Assembly: GCA_902786345.1 (NCBI GenBank)
Contig: CADACB010000029.1
Location: 1-32,050, forward strand
Direction: 5' to 3'
DNA from: an uncultured Ruminococcus sp.
GTDB lineage: Bacteria > Bacillota > Clostridia > Oscillospirales > Acutalibacteraceae
DNA length: 32,050 nt
A program made the translations under genes and the position numbers. The notes beneath the pieces were generated by a model that was not told the origin of the DNA, made no database searches, and saw only the letters and a program-made list of their open reading frames with translations. Shown piece by piece: positions 9,194 to 17,176 of the stretch. Position 1 is the first letter of the stretch, and each line of letters starts with the position of its first letter.

Positions 9194-10230
9194 TACCGAT
9201 TAAGAACATTTTCTATATGCTCTCGTATGCCTTTCAGGTGTTAAATGAGCAAGGCTTCAAGAGTATAGAAACCGAAAAATTCGAAAATGTAGCGGATCTC
9301 TGTGCGGCCATTCTTGCCAAGGGTGTATCGAAGCAGTTGAAACAAGGTCTGGGGCGAGAATACATAGAGCATTCTGAGCAGCTGTCTGCTTTGCGTGGGC
9401 GGATTGAGATTACGGAGTCCGTCAAGGCTCGTACTATGCTTAAACGTCAGATGGTCTGTACATATGACGAGTTTTCTACGAATTCCTATATGAACCGAAT
9501 AATCAAGACCACAATGGAGCTCTTGATTCGTTCTGATATCTCGAAAGTTAGAAAGAAGGAACTTAAGAAGCTGTTGGTTTTCTTCAGTGAGGTAGATACG
9601 CTCAATCCTCATCTGATCAACTGGAACCAGCAGTATAACCGGAATAACCAGACATACAGGATGCTGATCTCCATCTGTTACTTGGTAATCAAGGGGTTGC
9701 TCCAGACGAATTCTGATGGCTCCGTGAAGCTGATGGATTTTATTGATGAGCAGCGGATGTGTCGTCTATACGAGAAGTTCATATTGGAGTACTTCAAAAA
9801 AGAGTATCCACAGATAAAGGCTAGCGCATCGCAGATTCCATGGATTGTAGATGATGGCGTACTCGAAATGCTCCCTATCATGCAAAGTGATGTCATGCTT
9901 GAGTACGGCAATAAAGTTCTGATTATTGATGCAAAGTATTACGCCCATAACATGCAGGTGCAGTACGATGCATATTCGGTTCACTCCGGGAACCTATATC
10001 AGATTTTTACTTACGTGAAGAATAAAACGGCAGAATTGAATAATCCCGAGAAGACTGTTTCCGGTATGCTTCTGTATGCTAAGACGGATGAGATGACGCA
10101 GCCTAGCGGGACCTATAAGATGACTGGCAACACGATAAGCGTTGGAACGTTGGATCTTAATTGCGATTTCTCTGAGATATCCGCCCAGCTTAATTCTGTC
10201 GCAGAGCAGTATCTAGGTGTGTCAGCCTAA
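9190..10230 (+). CDS. mcrC: McrC-like PD-(D/E)XK nuclease subunit
   Basis: This is the nuclease partner of the McrB-like GTPase. The TTG start (9190) overlaps the mcrB stop in the four bases TTGA, a typical coupled junction. The 346-residue protein begins with IPIKNIFYMLSYAF, the common N-terminus of McrC proteins in LlaJI/McrBC-type systems. Its C-terminal part holds the PD-(D/E)XK core: Asp234 in QSDVML, then IDAKYY (D247, A248, K249), giving D-x12-D-A-K. The middle, with ALRGRIEI and YDEFSTNSYMNRIIK, is the usual McrC helical region that contacts McrB. No defect is visible. Confidence 0.9.
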   Translation: MIPIKNIFYMLSYAFQVLNEQGFKSIETEKFENVADLCAAILAKGVSKQLKQGLGREYIEHSEQLSALRGRIEITESVKARTMLKRQMVCTYDEFSTNSYMNRIIKTTMELLIRSDISKVRKKELKKLLVFFSEVDTLNPHLINWNQQYNRNNQTYRMLISICYLVIKGLLQTNSDGSVKLMDFIDEQRMCRLYEKFILEYFKKEYPQIKASASQIPWIVDDGVLEMLPIMQSDVMLEYGNKVLIIDAKYYAHNMQVQYDAYSVHSGNLYQIFTYVKNKTAELNNPEKTVSGMLLYAKTDEMTQPSGTYKMTGNTISVGTLDLNCDFSEISAQLNSVAEQYLGVSA

Positions 10231-10311
10231 TAACAAAAATATTGAACTCATGCTTTCTTTGTTTTTCGATTCGCGTTATCTTTTGTGAGTAAACTAAACA
10301 GGAGACCTATC

Positions 10312-10380
10312 ATGATCGAGAAAATAGTATGGTGGATTGATGCTTTGTGGGGACGTTATAAGTTAAATCGAAAACCCTAA
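10312..10380 (+). CDS. 22-codon ORF between mcrC and its terminator
   Basis: This short ORF starts at ATG 10312, seven bases after a good AGGAG (10300-10304), and ends at TAA 10380, just six bases before a strong intrinsic terminator. The predicted peptide is basic and Trp-rich (three Trp in 22 residues, two of them adjacent). It has no recognisable domain. Its ribosome site and its position as the last cistron of the defence transcript make translation plausible. A toxin-like, regulatory or chance ORF are all possible. Confidence 0.35.
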   Translation: MIEKIVWWIDALWGRYKLNRKP

Positions 10381-10386
10381 AACGGT

Positions 10387-10414
10387 AAAAAGCTCGCCTT
10401 TGTGCGAGCTTTTT
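10387..10414 (+). terminator. Rho-independent terminator after the McrBC operon
   Basis: AAAAAGCTCGC pairs perfectly with GCGAGCTTTTT over eleven base pairs around a six-base loop (10398-10403), and the T-run forms the 3' arm. It should end the defence transcript. The A-run on the other side means it could also work on the - strand against readthrough from the helicase remnant. Confidence 0.9.
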
Positions 10415-10437
10415 AGCACTAGATTCATGATGCTATA

Positions 10438-10605
10438 ATGAAGAAGATGAAAGGTAGAGGGTCCAACTGGAGTGCAGATGATATTGCTACGACTGTCGTG
10501 GGTATCATTTATATTGGAATGGTTTTGTTTGGCGTAGTGATGACATTGACTGGATCATCTGACTTTTCGAGTAAGATAATGGCTGCTTTAATGCTCGCGC
10601 AATAG
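10438..10605 (+). CDS. possible 55-residue single-pass membrane protein
   Basis: ATG at 10438 opens a 55-residue frame with a basic N-terminus (MKKMKGRG), then one hydrophobic stretch (about 23-42, VVGIIYIGMVLFGVVMTL) and a short C-tail. There is no clear ribosome site. The ATG overlaps an extended -10-like TGCTATAAT (10431-10439), so the frame may be accidental. Its last five codons overlap, tail to tail, the truncated end of the helicase remnant on the other strand, so the C-terminus may itself be a product of the rearrangement. Confidence 0.3.
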   Translation: MKKMKGRGSNWSADDIATTVVGIIYIGMVLFGVVMTLTGSSDFSSKIMAALMLAQ

Positions 10606-11523
10606 GCAGACTGGCGCTTCTGGAATGATTGTTTTTATTGAAGACAGGAAACTATTTTCCGAGAAAGAGTAGCCATCTGAAATGCGGTAGTTCTTAAAGA
10701 TGTTATCTACGACCCGCTTTTCTTTTTCAGTTACTACATTCGGCAGTTGTCTTTCGTCACCCACAATGACAGCATTTTTGCCAGAAGAAAGCGCGAGCGC
10801 ACCGGTGACGGTATCGATTTGGCTCGCTTCATCCATGATGACATAATCAAACTTTGCTCGAAGACTGAAGCTGCTACGCGCTGAGTAAGTGGTACTCAAA
10901 ATGACGGGATAATCTTGGATGAATGCATAGAATGAGCGGTGAATCTGGTTGAGTTCGTAGTATTCACGCTCATGTGAGCCATATCTATCCGATAGCCATC
11001 TGCGGAAATATGCCATTGAGCATTCGATAAAGTCCTCTTTGATGTTCTCGCCGCCTTTAACTTTTTCGGCGAGTATCGAATGCTGACCTTTCAATTCGGA
11101 GATTTTATCGTTATAGGCAGCAGATTGCAGGGATGTAATTATTTCTTTCTTAGTCTTTGAATAAAAAGAGAAGTTCCCAACCCCATAAAATAGAACGTAT
11201 TTGAGCTTTTGCCAAAACGAAATGTTGTCCTTGTTTTGTAAATCGAGCCATACTTTATACGGGTTGCCCCTGCGCCTTAATTGAGCTGGCTTTACGTGTT
11301 CCGTCTTCAGATAGTCCTCGAAATGGCTGTGCTCTATGATCAATTCTTGGAGTTGGCGGTTGCATTCGGATAGCCCCCGTTCATTTTCATAGACTTCATG
11401 GATAGCGGTCTCTAGCTCTTCGATGCGAGATTCGAGTTGGTTTTTATCTAGAGTCGAATATTTTGATAGGTCCGGTATATCTTTTTGGTTTTCAATGAAA
11501 TCCGTTTTATTGAAACTGCTAAG
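10588..11523 (-). pseudogene. internal fragment of a DNA2/NAM7-type SF1 helicase
   Basis: An open frame on the - strand runs from just after TAG (11524-11526) to TAA (10588-10590). It contains a coiled, charged region, then motif II IMDEASQID and motif III IVGDERQLPNV of AAA_11/AAA_12 helicases. The Walker A domain that should precede it is absent. It stops after CLLREH, exactly where family members continue into YRCHP (motif IV), so all later motifs are lost. A TTG at 11343 gives a 251-residue ORF, but family-like codons such as SSFNKTDFIENQ lie upstream of it, so this is a remnant rather than a gene start. It has no ATP-binding loop and cannot be an active helicase. Confidence 0.75.
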
Positions 11524-11587
11524 CTAATTCGGACGTAATAACATGCCCGTCAATGATGATCATTTTTTCGGCGGGGTTGATTGCCAT
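11519..11587 (-). other. 22-codon fragment abutting the helicase remnant in another frame
   Basis: On the - strand, ATG 11587 opens a short frame reading MAINPAEKMIIDGHVITSEL and ending in TAG at 11519-11521. It overlaps the first codons of the helicase remnant in a different frame. There is no convincing ribosome site. The peptide looks protein-like, with no domain I can name. It may be the 5' end of a gene whose middle was deleted and joined out of frame to the helicase fragment. Confidence 0.25.
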
Positions 11588-11608
11588 ATATTTATTATAC
11601 CGCTTATC

Positions 11609-12085
11609 TTATTTCTTCGGATATTCCCAACTCCTTCTGATATGAGTTCCGTTCTCCTTGAGTATTGCTCTGACCGTATCCCCGGTAATTCCAACTATAG
11701 CCCCGACTTCTTTTGGCGTTTTCATTTCTGCGTATAGCTCTATTACCTTTTTGACGAGTTCCGGTTTCGTGGTGGCTCTGTGTGAGACTTCTATATCATT
11801 TCGCCTAAGTGCCGCTGTAATGGTACTGCGGTGGCAGTTGAATTCTTTCGCAAGTTCATAGCTCGATGATCCGCTCTGGTACTTCTTACAAATAGTTTGA
11901 ATTTCTAGCTCAGATAAGTTTTTCTGTTGCTGTTTGATTGTTTTTACTATACAATTGGGGTCATAGGGCGTGTTGTTGATACATTGCTCTATATCAGAGT
12001 TTACAGGGGTAGTAGCGTGGCTCTTGACGAAATCACGATTATTTTGTAATTGTTTGAATAGGTTTCCGATAGGTCCACCAAAGAG
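11609..12085 (-). pseudogene. C-terminal remnant of a helix-turn-helix, possibly recombinase, protein
   Basis: Reading the - strand down to TAA (11609-11611) gives about 155 residues of coherent sequence with no usable start codon. Two helix-turn-helix units are visible. The first is YELAKEFNCHRSTITAALRR; the second lies in TPKEVGAIVGITGDTVRAIL. An IKQQQKNLSELEIQ helix comes before the first unit. Paired units of this type are common at the C-terminus of serine recombinases and related DNA-binding proteins. The frame runs without a start into the palindrome at 12086-12115, so the 5' part has been lost. Recombinase ancestry is inference from style only. Confidence 0.55.
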
Positions 12086-12115
12086 AAAATCCTGACACGA
12101 ATGTGTCGGGATTTT
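12086..12115. terminator. Thirteen-base-pair palindrome, probable bidirectional terminator
   Basis: AAAATCCTGACAC pairs with GTGTCGGGATTTT around a GAAT loop, with only one T-G wobble. The T-rich 3' arm on each strand fits an intrinsic terminator in both directions. It separates the start-less helix-turn-helix remnant from the TfoX-domain gene and marks a likely join between unrelated segments. Confidence 0.65.
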
Positions 12116-12172
12116 GACTTCGTAATAATTTATTTTTAAGTTTTCGTTTTTAAGGAAACAAGGAGGAGTAAA

Positions 12173-12487
12173 ATGCCATCGACTAAGTCCTACCTGAATT
12201 TTATCATGGATCAGCTTTCCGGATTGGACGGTATTTCCTGGCGGACAATGATGAACGAATATATCATTTATTTTAAGGGGAAAATTGTTGGTGGAATTTA
12301 CGATGATCGTTTTCTTGTTAAGCCGACAATGTCGGCAATATCTATGATGCCAGCAGCGGCCAGGGAGTTGCCGTATGAGGGTGCAAAAGAAATGCTTCTG
12401 GTAGAAAACGTCGAAGATCCATCCTTTTTGAAAGCATTATTGAACGCCATGTATAAAGAGCTCCCTCAACCAAAAAAGAGAAAATAG
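12173..12487 (+). CDS. TfoX N-terminal-domain protein
   Basis: A 104-residue protein starts at ATG 12173 behind a strong AAGGAGGAG. The body, with ISWRTMMNEYIIYFKGKIVGGIYDDRFLVK, is the TfoX/Sxy N-terminal fold: a short antiparallel sheet in which the Y-x-Gly-K-x-x-G-G and DDRF strands are typical. The C-terminal TfoX helix-hairpin domain is absent, as is usual for small stand-alone members in Firmicutes. Stand-alone members have no established role in competence. It ends in a basic KKRK tail. It is intact, unlike its neighbours. Confidence 0.8.
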   Translation: MPSTKSYLNFIMDQLSGLDGISWRTMMNEYIIYFKGKIVGGIYDDRFLVKPTMSAISMMPAAARELPYEGAKEMLLVENVEDPSFLKALLNAMYKELPQPKKRK

Positions 12488-12520
12488 TTTCATTTAAATT
12501 ACGTTAACTTAACTATTATA

Positions 12521-12549
12521 TCAAAAAACTGTCGAGTGATTTCGGCAGT
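12521..12549 (-). terminator. Putative terminator of the ABC exporter operon
   Basis: On the - strand, ACTGCCGA pairs with TCGACAGT (eight pairs, one wobble) around a seven-base loop and is followed by TTTTTTG. It lies about 145 bases past the exporter stop at 12695, so it could end that transcript. On the + strand the stem has no T-run. Confidence 0.45.
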
Positions 12550-12560
12550 GGGGGCGATAC

Positions 12561-12683
12561 ATGACAACCCAAGAAACAGAGCTGAAAGCGAACGCCGATT
12601 GGATGTCGGAAGTTATGTGAAATGTAGTGAAGCTGCAGCCAATTGGTGAGTTTCAGGACAAAGCCCTGATTTATTTGCTTTAA
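12561..12683 (+). pseudogene. 40-codon remnant interrupted by an in-frame TGA
   Basis: ATG 12561, with GGGGG seven bases upstream, opens MTTQETELKANADWMSEVM and meets TGA at 12618-12620. The same frame continues with NVVKLQPIGEFQDKALIYLL to TAA at 12681-12683. Both halves look like ordinary protein, so this may be a decayed small gene or the clipped end of a larger one. I do not recognise the family. It lies antisense to the 3' end of the exporter transcript. Confidence 0.3.
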
Positions 12684-12694
12684 AAATGATAGCG

Positions 12695-14569
12695 TCAGAA
12701 CTGACTGTTGTAAAGATTTGCATAGAATCCGTTTTTAGCCATGAGCTCATCGTGACTGCCTTTTTCAACAACGTCACCATTGTTCAGTACCAGGATACAG
12801 TCAGCGTTGCGAATGGTACTGAGGCGATGTGCAATTATAAAGCTTGTCCGGTTTTTCATAAGATTGTCCATAGCTTTTTGTATATGGATCTCTGTGCGTG
12901 TATCAACAGAGCTTGTTGCTTCGTCAAGAATCAGTATTTTAGGATCTGCCAGAATGGCACGTGCAATCGTGAGAAGCTGCTTTTGACCCTGAGAAACATT
13001 ATTGGCTTCTTCATTCAGTATCATATCATAGCCGCCGGGCAGAGTTCTTATAAAATGATCTGCCTGAGCAGCTTTTGCAGCCTTTATAACACTTTCGTCA
13101 TCGGCGTCAAGCTTTCCATAGCGTATATTATCTCTTATAGTGCCGCTGTAAAGCCACGTGTCCTGAAGCACCATACCGAAGAGAGAACGCAGGTCTTTAC
13201 GCCTGAAGTCACGTATGTCATAGCCGTCAACGAGAATTGCACCTTCGTTTACATCGTAAAACCTCATAAGCAGTTTTATGATTGTTGTTTTGCCTGCTCC
13301 TGTAGGTCCTACAATTGCGATTTTGCTGCCGGCTTTTATATCAGCAGAAAAGTCGTTTATTACGATTTTATCCTCAGTGTATCCGAATTTTATATGTGCA
13401 AACTGAACGCTGCCTTCTATGTGGACATTAAGCTCTGTATCGGGCTTATCAGAAGTGTTTACGGTTACCGCATTTTTACTTTCGGGAATCTGCTCTTCCT
13501 CGTTAAGAAACTCAAATACACGTTCTGCCGCAGCAGCAGTCTGCTGTAAAATATTTGTTATGTTAGCAACCTGAGTTATGGGCTGTGTGAACTGACGGAC
13601 GTATTGTATAAAAGCTTGTATATCTCCGATTGCAAGCCCATTGTTAAGTGCGAGATAACCGCCGAGTATACATATTGCAACATAGCCGAGGTTGGCTACA
13701 AAATTCATAACGGGCATCATTGTTCCTGCAAAAAACTGGGATTTCCATGCTGACGAATAAAGCTTTTCATTATATTTATCAAATTCTTCTATTGACTGTT
13801 GTTCGCCGTTGAAGGCTTTCATCACCTGATGACCGCCATACATTTCCTCAATATGACCGTTGACGTGTCCAAGATATTCCTGCTGCTGAATGAACTGCTT
13901 TTGTGAGCGTTTAACGATAAGTATAACAAATATAAACGAAACGGGAAGTATGCATAGTGCGATGATAGTCATCTGCCAGCTTATTGAAAGCATCATAATA
14001 AGAATACCGATAAGCTGTGTTACAGATGTGATTATCTGTGTTACGCTCTGATTCAGCGTCTGGCTGAGTGTATCAACATCATTTGTTATTCTTGATAATA
14101 TTTCTCCGTTAGTGGTTTTGTCGTAGAACTTAAGGGGAAGTCTGTTTATTTTCTGAGAAATATCCCTTCTCAGACGATATGTCAGCTTCATTGAAACGCC
14201 TGTCATTATATAACCCTGTATGAAAGAAAAAAATGAGCTTATTACATATATTCCCATTATCCATAAAAGTATCTGACCTATGCCTGCAAAATCAATGCCG
14301 CTGGTGCTTCCGGTATAGCTGCCGAATAATCCCTGTGCAAGCAAGGTTGTGGCATTTCCGAGTATCTTAGGACCCAATATCATAAATACTGTGGATAAAA
14401 CGGCAAACAGCATTACTATAATGACGCTGATCTTAAAACCGCCCATATATTTCATAAACTGTTTGAAGGTGCCCCTGAAGTCTTTTGCTTTTTCACCGGG
14501 CATCATTTTTGCACCCGGCCCCCTTACACCCTTTACGGGTCTGGTATTTTCTCTTGACTGATTATTCAT
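12695..14569 (-). CDS. ABC multidrug-type exporter half-transporter (catalytically canonical subunit)
   Basis: This is a 624-residue fused permease-ATPase of the MsbA/LmrA type. I chose ATG 14569 because AAGGAGG lies eight bases upstream; an upstream in-frame start at 14605 would overlap the previous gene and lacks a ribosome site. Six membrane helices occupy roughly residues 30-320. The ATPase has Walker A GPTGAGKTT (from G421), signature VSQGQ, Walker B ILILDEATSS with the catalytic Glu, and H-loop IAHRLS. It follows its partner by 17 bases. With canonical Glu and His here and altered residues in the partner, the two should form one heterodimeric exporter with a single efficient ATP site. 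The substrate (drug, lipid or peptide) is unknown. Confidence 0.92.
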   Translation of the reverse strand: MNNQSRENTRPVKGVRGPGAKMMPGEKAKDFRGTFKQFMKYMGGFKISVIIVMLFAVLSTVFMILGPKILGNATTLLAQGLFGSYTGSTSGIDFAGIGQILLWIMGIYVISSFFSFIQGYIMTGVSMKLTYRLRRDISQKINRLPLKFYDKTTNGEILSRITNDVDTLSQTLNQSVTQIITSVTQLIGILIMMLSISWQMTIIALCILPVSFIFVILIVKRSQKQFIQQQEYLGHVNGHIEEMYGGHQVMKAFNGEQQSIEEFDKYNEKLYSSAWKSQFFAGTMMPVMNFVANLGYVAICILGGYLALNNGLAIGDIQAFIQYVRQFTQPITQVANITNILQQTAAAAERVFEFLNEEEQIPESKNAVTVNTSDKPDTELNVHIEGSVQFAHIKFGYTEDKIVINDFSADIKAGSKIAIVGPTGAGKTTIIKLLMRFYDVNEGAILVDGYDIRDFRRKDLRSLFGMVLQDTWLYSGTIRDNIRYGKLDADDESVIKAAKAAQADHFIRTLPGGYDMILNEEANNVSQGQKQLLTIARAILADPKILILDEATSSVDTRTEIHIQKAMDNLMKNRTSFIIAHRLSTIRNADCILVLNNGDVVEKGSHDELMAKNGFYANLYNSQF

Positions 14570-14586
14570 TGCTGATCCTCCTTCCG

Positions 14587-16818
14587 CTATATTTCCATTG
14601 CACAATTTTGTGATACGGCAATTTCACGATAGGTGTCACAGTCCTTAAGCAGTTCATTGTGAGTGCCTTTTCCGACAATTCTGCCTTCATCAAGAACAAT
14701 TATCTGTTCTGCGTGCATTATAGTATTGATTCTCTGTGCAACAATAATTACGGTTGAGCTGCCTGTATAACTTTTCAGAGCCTTTCTGAGTGCCGCATCC
14801 GTCTTGAAATCGAGTGCTGAAAAGCTGTCGTCAAATATATATACAGGTGTTTTTTTGACCAGTGCCCTTGCAATTGCAAGACGCTGCTTCTGACCGCCGG
14901 ATACATTTGTTCCTCCCTGAGAAATCGGAGCTTTATATTTTTCCTTTTTAGAGGCTATAAATTCATCAGCCTGAGCAACGTGTGAGGCTGTTTTGACCTC
15001 TTCGTCCTTTGCATTACGTTTGCCGTAGCGAAGGTTAGAGGCTATATCGCCTGAGAAAAGTACACCTTTTTGAGGAACAAGTCCGATCTGTTCTCTCAGG
15101 TCGTGTTGGGTAATCTTACGAATATCTATACCGTCAATTGTAATACTGCCCTTTGTTACGTCATAAAAACGGGGGATAAGGCTTATCAGTGTGGATTTGC
15201 CTGAGCCTGTAGAGCCTATGAAGGCAGTTGTCTGTCCGGGCATAGCCGTGAAGTTTATGTCTGAGATGACATCATTTTCTGCATTATCATATCTGAATGA
15301 AACATTGTTGAAGGTGATCTCTCCGCGTACATTTTCCGGAAGTGTTTCAGGCGCTTCACAATCCTTTACGGATATTTCGCTTTCAAGAACTTCAGAGATA
15401 CGTTTAGCTGATACAGAAGCTCTTGGAATAATTATAAACATAACGCCTATCATAAGAAAAGAAATAATTATCATCATTGAATACTGTATGAATGCCATCA
15501 TATCGCCAATCTGAATTTCTCCGCTTGAAATAAGATGAGAACCAACCCATACTATCAATACCGACACAGCATTCATCACAAGCATCATAATGGGCATAAG
15601 AAATGTCATTGTTCTGTTTACAAAAAGATTGACAGAGGTAAGATCTTTATTTGCTTTGTCAAAGCGGTTTTCCTCATATTGCTCTGTGCCAAAGGCTCTT
15701 ATAACAAGAATACCGCTGAGACTTTCTCTTGTAACAAGGTTAAGCTTGTCTATAAGCTTTTGAATAGATTTGAACTTAGGCAGGGCAATAATTAAAATTA
15801 TAAGCATAGTTCCCAGTAATGCTCCTATTGCACCGATAATTACCCAACTGAGAGCCATTGTGGTTGAGGTTGCAAGTATAATTCCGCCTATGCCGATTAT
15901 TGGCGCATACAATACAAGACGTATACTCATTATAATAAGGTTTTGTACCTGAGTTACGTCATTTGTTGTTCTTGTTATGAGCGAAGCAGTTGAAAATTTA
16001 TCAAATTCGCTGTTAGAGAAGCTTTCAACCTTTGCAAAAAGATCACGCCGCAGTTTTTGTGCTGTTCCGGCACTGACCTTGGCTGCAATAAGACTTACAA
16101 ATATTGAGGATACAACACCTAAAAGTGTGACAAGTATCATATATGTTCCGATTTTGAAAAGGTATGATTCCTGAATATTGCCTAAAGAAGCGCCAAGTTC
16201 TTTGTAGAATAGCTTTGTGAGGGCTGCGCCAACCTGCTCACCAATACTTTTGTCGGCGTCTTTAGCCTGTGTTATGAATTTCTCTGTGTTCGCAGTAAAA
16301 AAAGGAAAATTTGTAACAGTATACAGCTGTTGAATATTAATGTTATCCGTATTGAAATCTGAGCTTTGAGTGTTTTGTCCGCCGGATAACTGACCGGCAA
16401 GCGACTGAAGATTAAGCATAAGCGCAAGGGAAGCGGTTGAGAAAATCTCGTCAAGCTGTTCTCTGTTATTTATATTATCCTTAATGACATATATTGACTG
16501 ATTGTTACCGTTTGAAAACTCGGTGTATTTTTCCTTGTAAGCCGCTGAAGCTTTATCACTCAGGTTTATGATCTTATAGCTTTCTATAAATTGTTTGCGT
16601 TCGTCCTCAGTCATAGAAGCTGTCATCATATCCATTCCTTTGATACTGATTGCATCAGGTGAAATATGTTCTATGCCGTTTCGCTGTATGCCTATATTGA
16701 CAATATCAGACATCAGGTTAGGCAGATAAAGGTCAGACATACCCTGAGCAAAAAGAAGTGCTACAGCTACAAGCAGTGCAAAAATATATGGTTTGAAATA
16801 TTTTTTGAGCTTTAGCAT
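14587..16818 (-). CDS. ABC multidrug-type exporter half-transporter (degenerate ATP-site subunit)
   Basis: This 743-residue permease-ATPase is the first gene of the exporter operon. Its ribosome site, GGAAGGG, sits eleven bases from ATG 16818. Between the first membrane helix (about 12-32) and the second (about 220) is an extended extracytoplasmic insertion of some 150 residues, common in the larger subunit of Gram-positive exporters. Walker A is GSTGSGKST (G535 onward) and the signature is VSGGQ. Walker B ends FDDSFSALD, with Asp664 where the catalytic Glu should be, and the H-loop reads AQRIN with Gln695 in place of His. Both changes mark the non-canonical ATP site of heterodimers such as BmrCD or TM287/288. 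The gene pair is transcribed away from the envelope cluster. Confidence 0.92.
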   Translation of the reverse strand: MLKLKKYFKPYIFALLVAVALLFAQGMSDLYLPNLMSDIVNIGIQRNGIEHISPDAISIKGMDMMTASMTEDERKQFIESYKIINLSDKASAAYKEKYTEFSNGNNQSIYVIKDNINNREQLDEIFSTASLALMLNLQSLAGQLSGGQNTQSSDFNTDNINIQQLYTVTNFPFFTANTEKFITQAKDADKSIGEQVGAALTKLFYKELGASLGNIQESYLFKIGTYMILVTLLGVVSSIFVSLIAAKVSAGTAQKLRRDLFAKVESFSNSEFDKFSTASLITRTTNDVTQVQNLIIMSIRLVLYAPIIGIGGIILATSTTMALSWVIIGAIGALLGTMLIILIIALPKFKSIQKLIDKLNLVTRESLSGILVIRAFGTEQYEENRFDKANKDLTSVNLFVNRTMTFLMPIMMLVMNAVSVLIVWVGSHLISSGEIQIGDMMAFIQYSMMIIISFLMIGVMFIIIPRASVSAKRISEVLESEISVKDCEAPETLPENVRGEITFNNVSFRYDNAENDVISDINFTAMPGQTTAFIGSTGSGKSTLISLIPRFYDVTKGSITIDGIDIRKITQHDLREQIGLVPQKGVLFSGDIASNLRYGKRNAKDEEVKTASHVAQADEFIASKKEKYKAPISQGGTNVSGGQKQRLAIARALVKKTPVYIFDDSFSALDFKTDAALRKALKSYTGSSTVIIVAQRINTIMHAEQIIVLDEGRIVGKGTHNELLKDCDTYREIAVSQNCAMEI

Positions 16819-17069
16819 TATGCGGTCATCCCTTCCTTTTTATTTGATAAAATTTACGCTATTAATAATACCATAATGACAGGAAAAAATAAATATACAA
16901 ACACAATAATTTATTATATATAAAAGAGCAAGGCGTCTGAATTGTGATCAAATATAATGGTAAAATAATATTGTGTAACAGATGTTGATAAATAAGATGT
17001 TTACACAAAAAAAATTCGTTCAAAATTCCGATTTGCATAAAAAAGTGTATTTTATGTATAAATATGGTG
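16819..17069. other. Divergent intergenic region
   Basis: This AT-rich gap separates the exporter operon (- strand) from the envelope cluster (+ strand). I see several A/T tracts and weak -10-like hexamers, but no gene, no strong hairpin and no repeat. A convincing promoter is found only for the + strand, just to the right; none stands out for the exporter. Confidence 0.5.
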
Positions 17070-17098
17070 TTGACCTTGAAAAAAAAAAATGATATTAT
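17070..17098 (+). promoter_or_regulatory. Sigma-A promoter for the envelope cluster
   Basis: TTGACC (17070-17075), a 17-base spacer and TATTAT (17093-17098) match sigma-A consensus well. The spacer contains a run of A. Transcription should start near 17105 and leave a leader of about 70 bases. Confidence 0.75.
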
Positions 17099-17176
17099 AA
17101 AGGTTATGATGTCGTATTATATTTGAAATTGAACAGAGTGTTTGCCTGATAAAAGAAATTTCTTGAGGTGAAAAAA

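Noticed and set aside
12618-12620. TGA read as selenocysteine or tryptophan
   Set aside because: No SECIS-like hairpin sits just downstream, and the other genes use TGG for Trp and TGA as stop.
1-12700. Direct-repeat attachment sites flanking the island
   Set aside because: Reading both edges by eye I found no matching repeat beyond short AT-rich runs, and there is no tRNA gene or intact integrase.
12686-13549. 287-codon open frame on the + strand
   Set aside because: It is antisense to the ATPase domain of the exporter, whose motifs are unmistakable. The + translation is Cys- and Tyr-rich noise.
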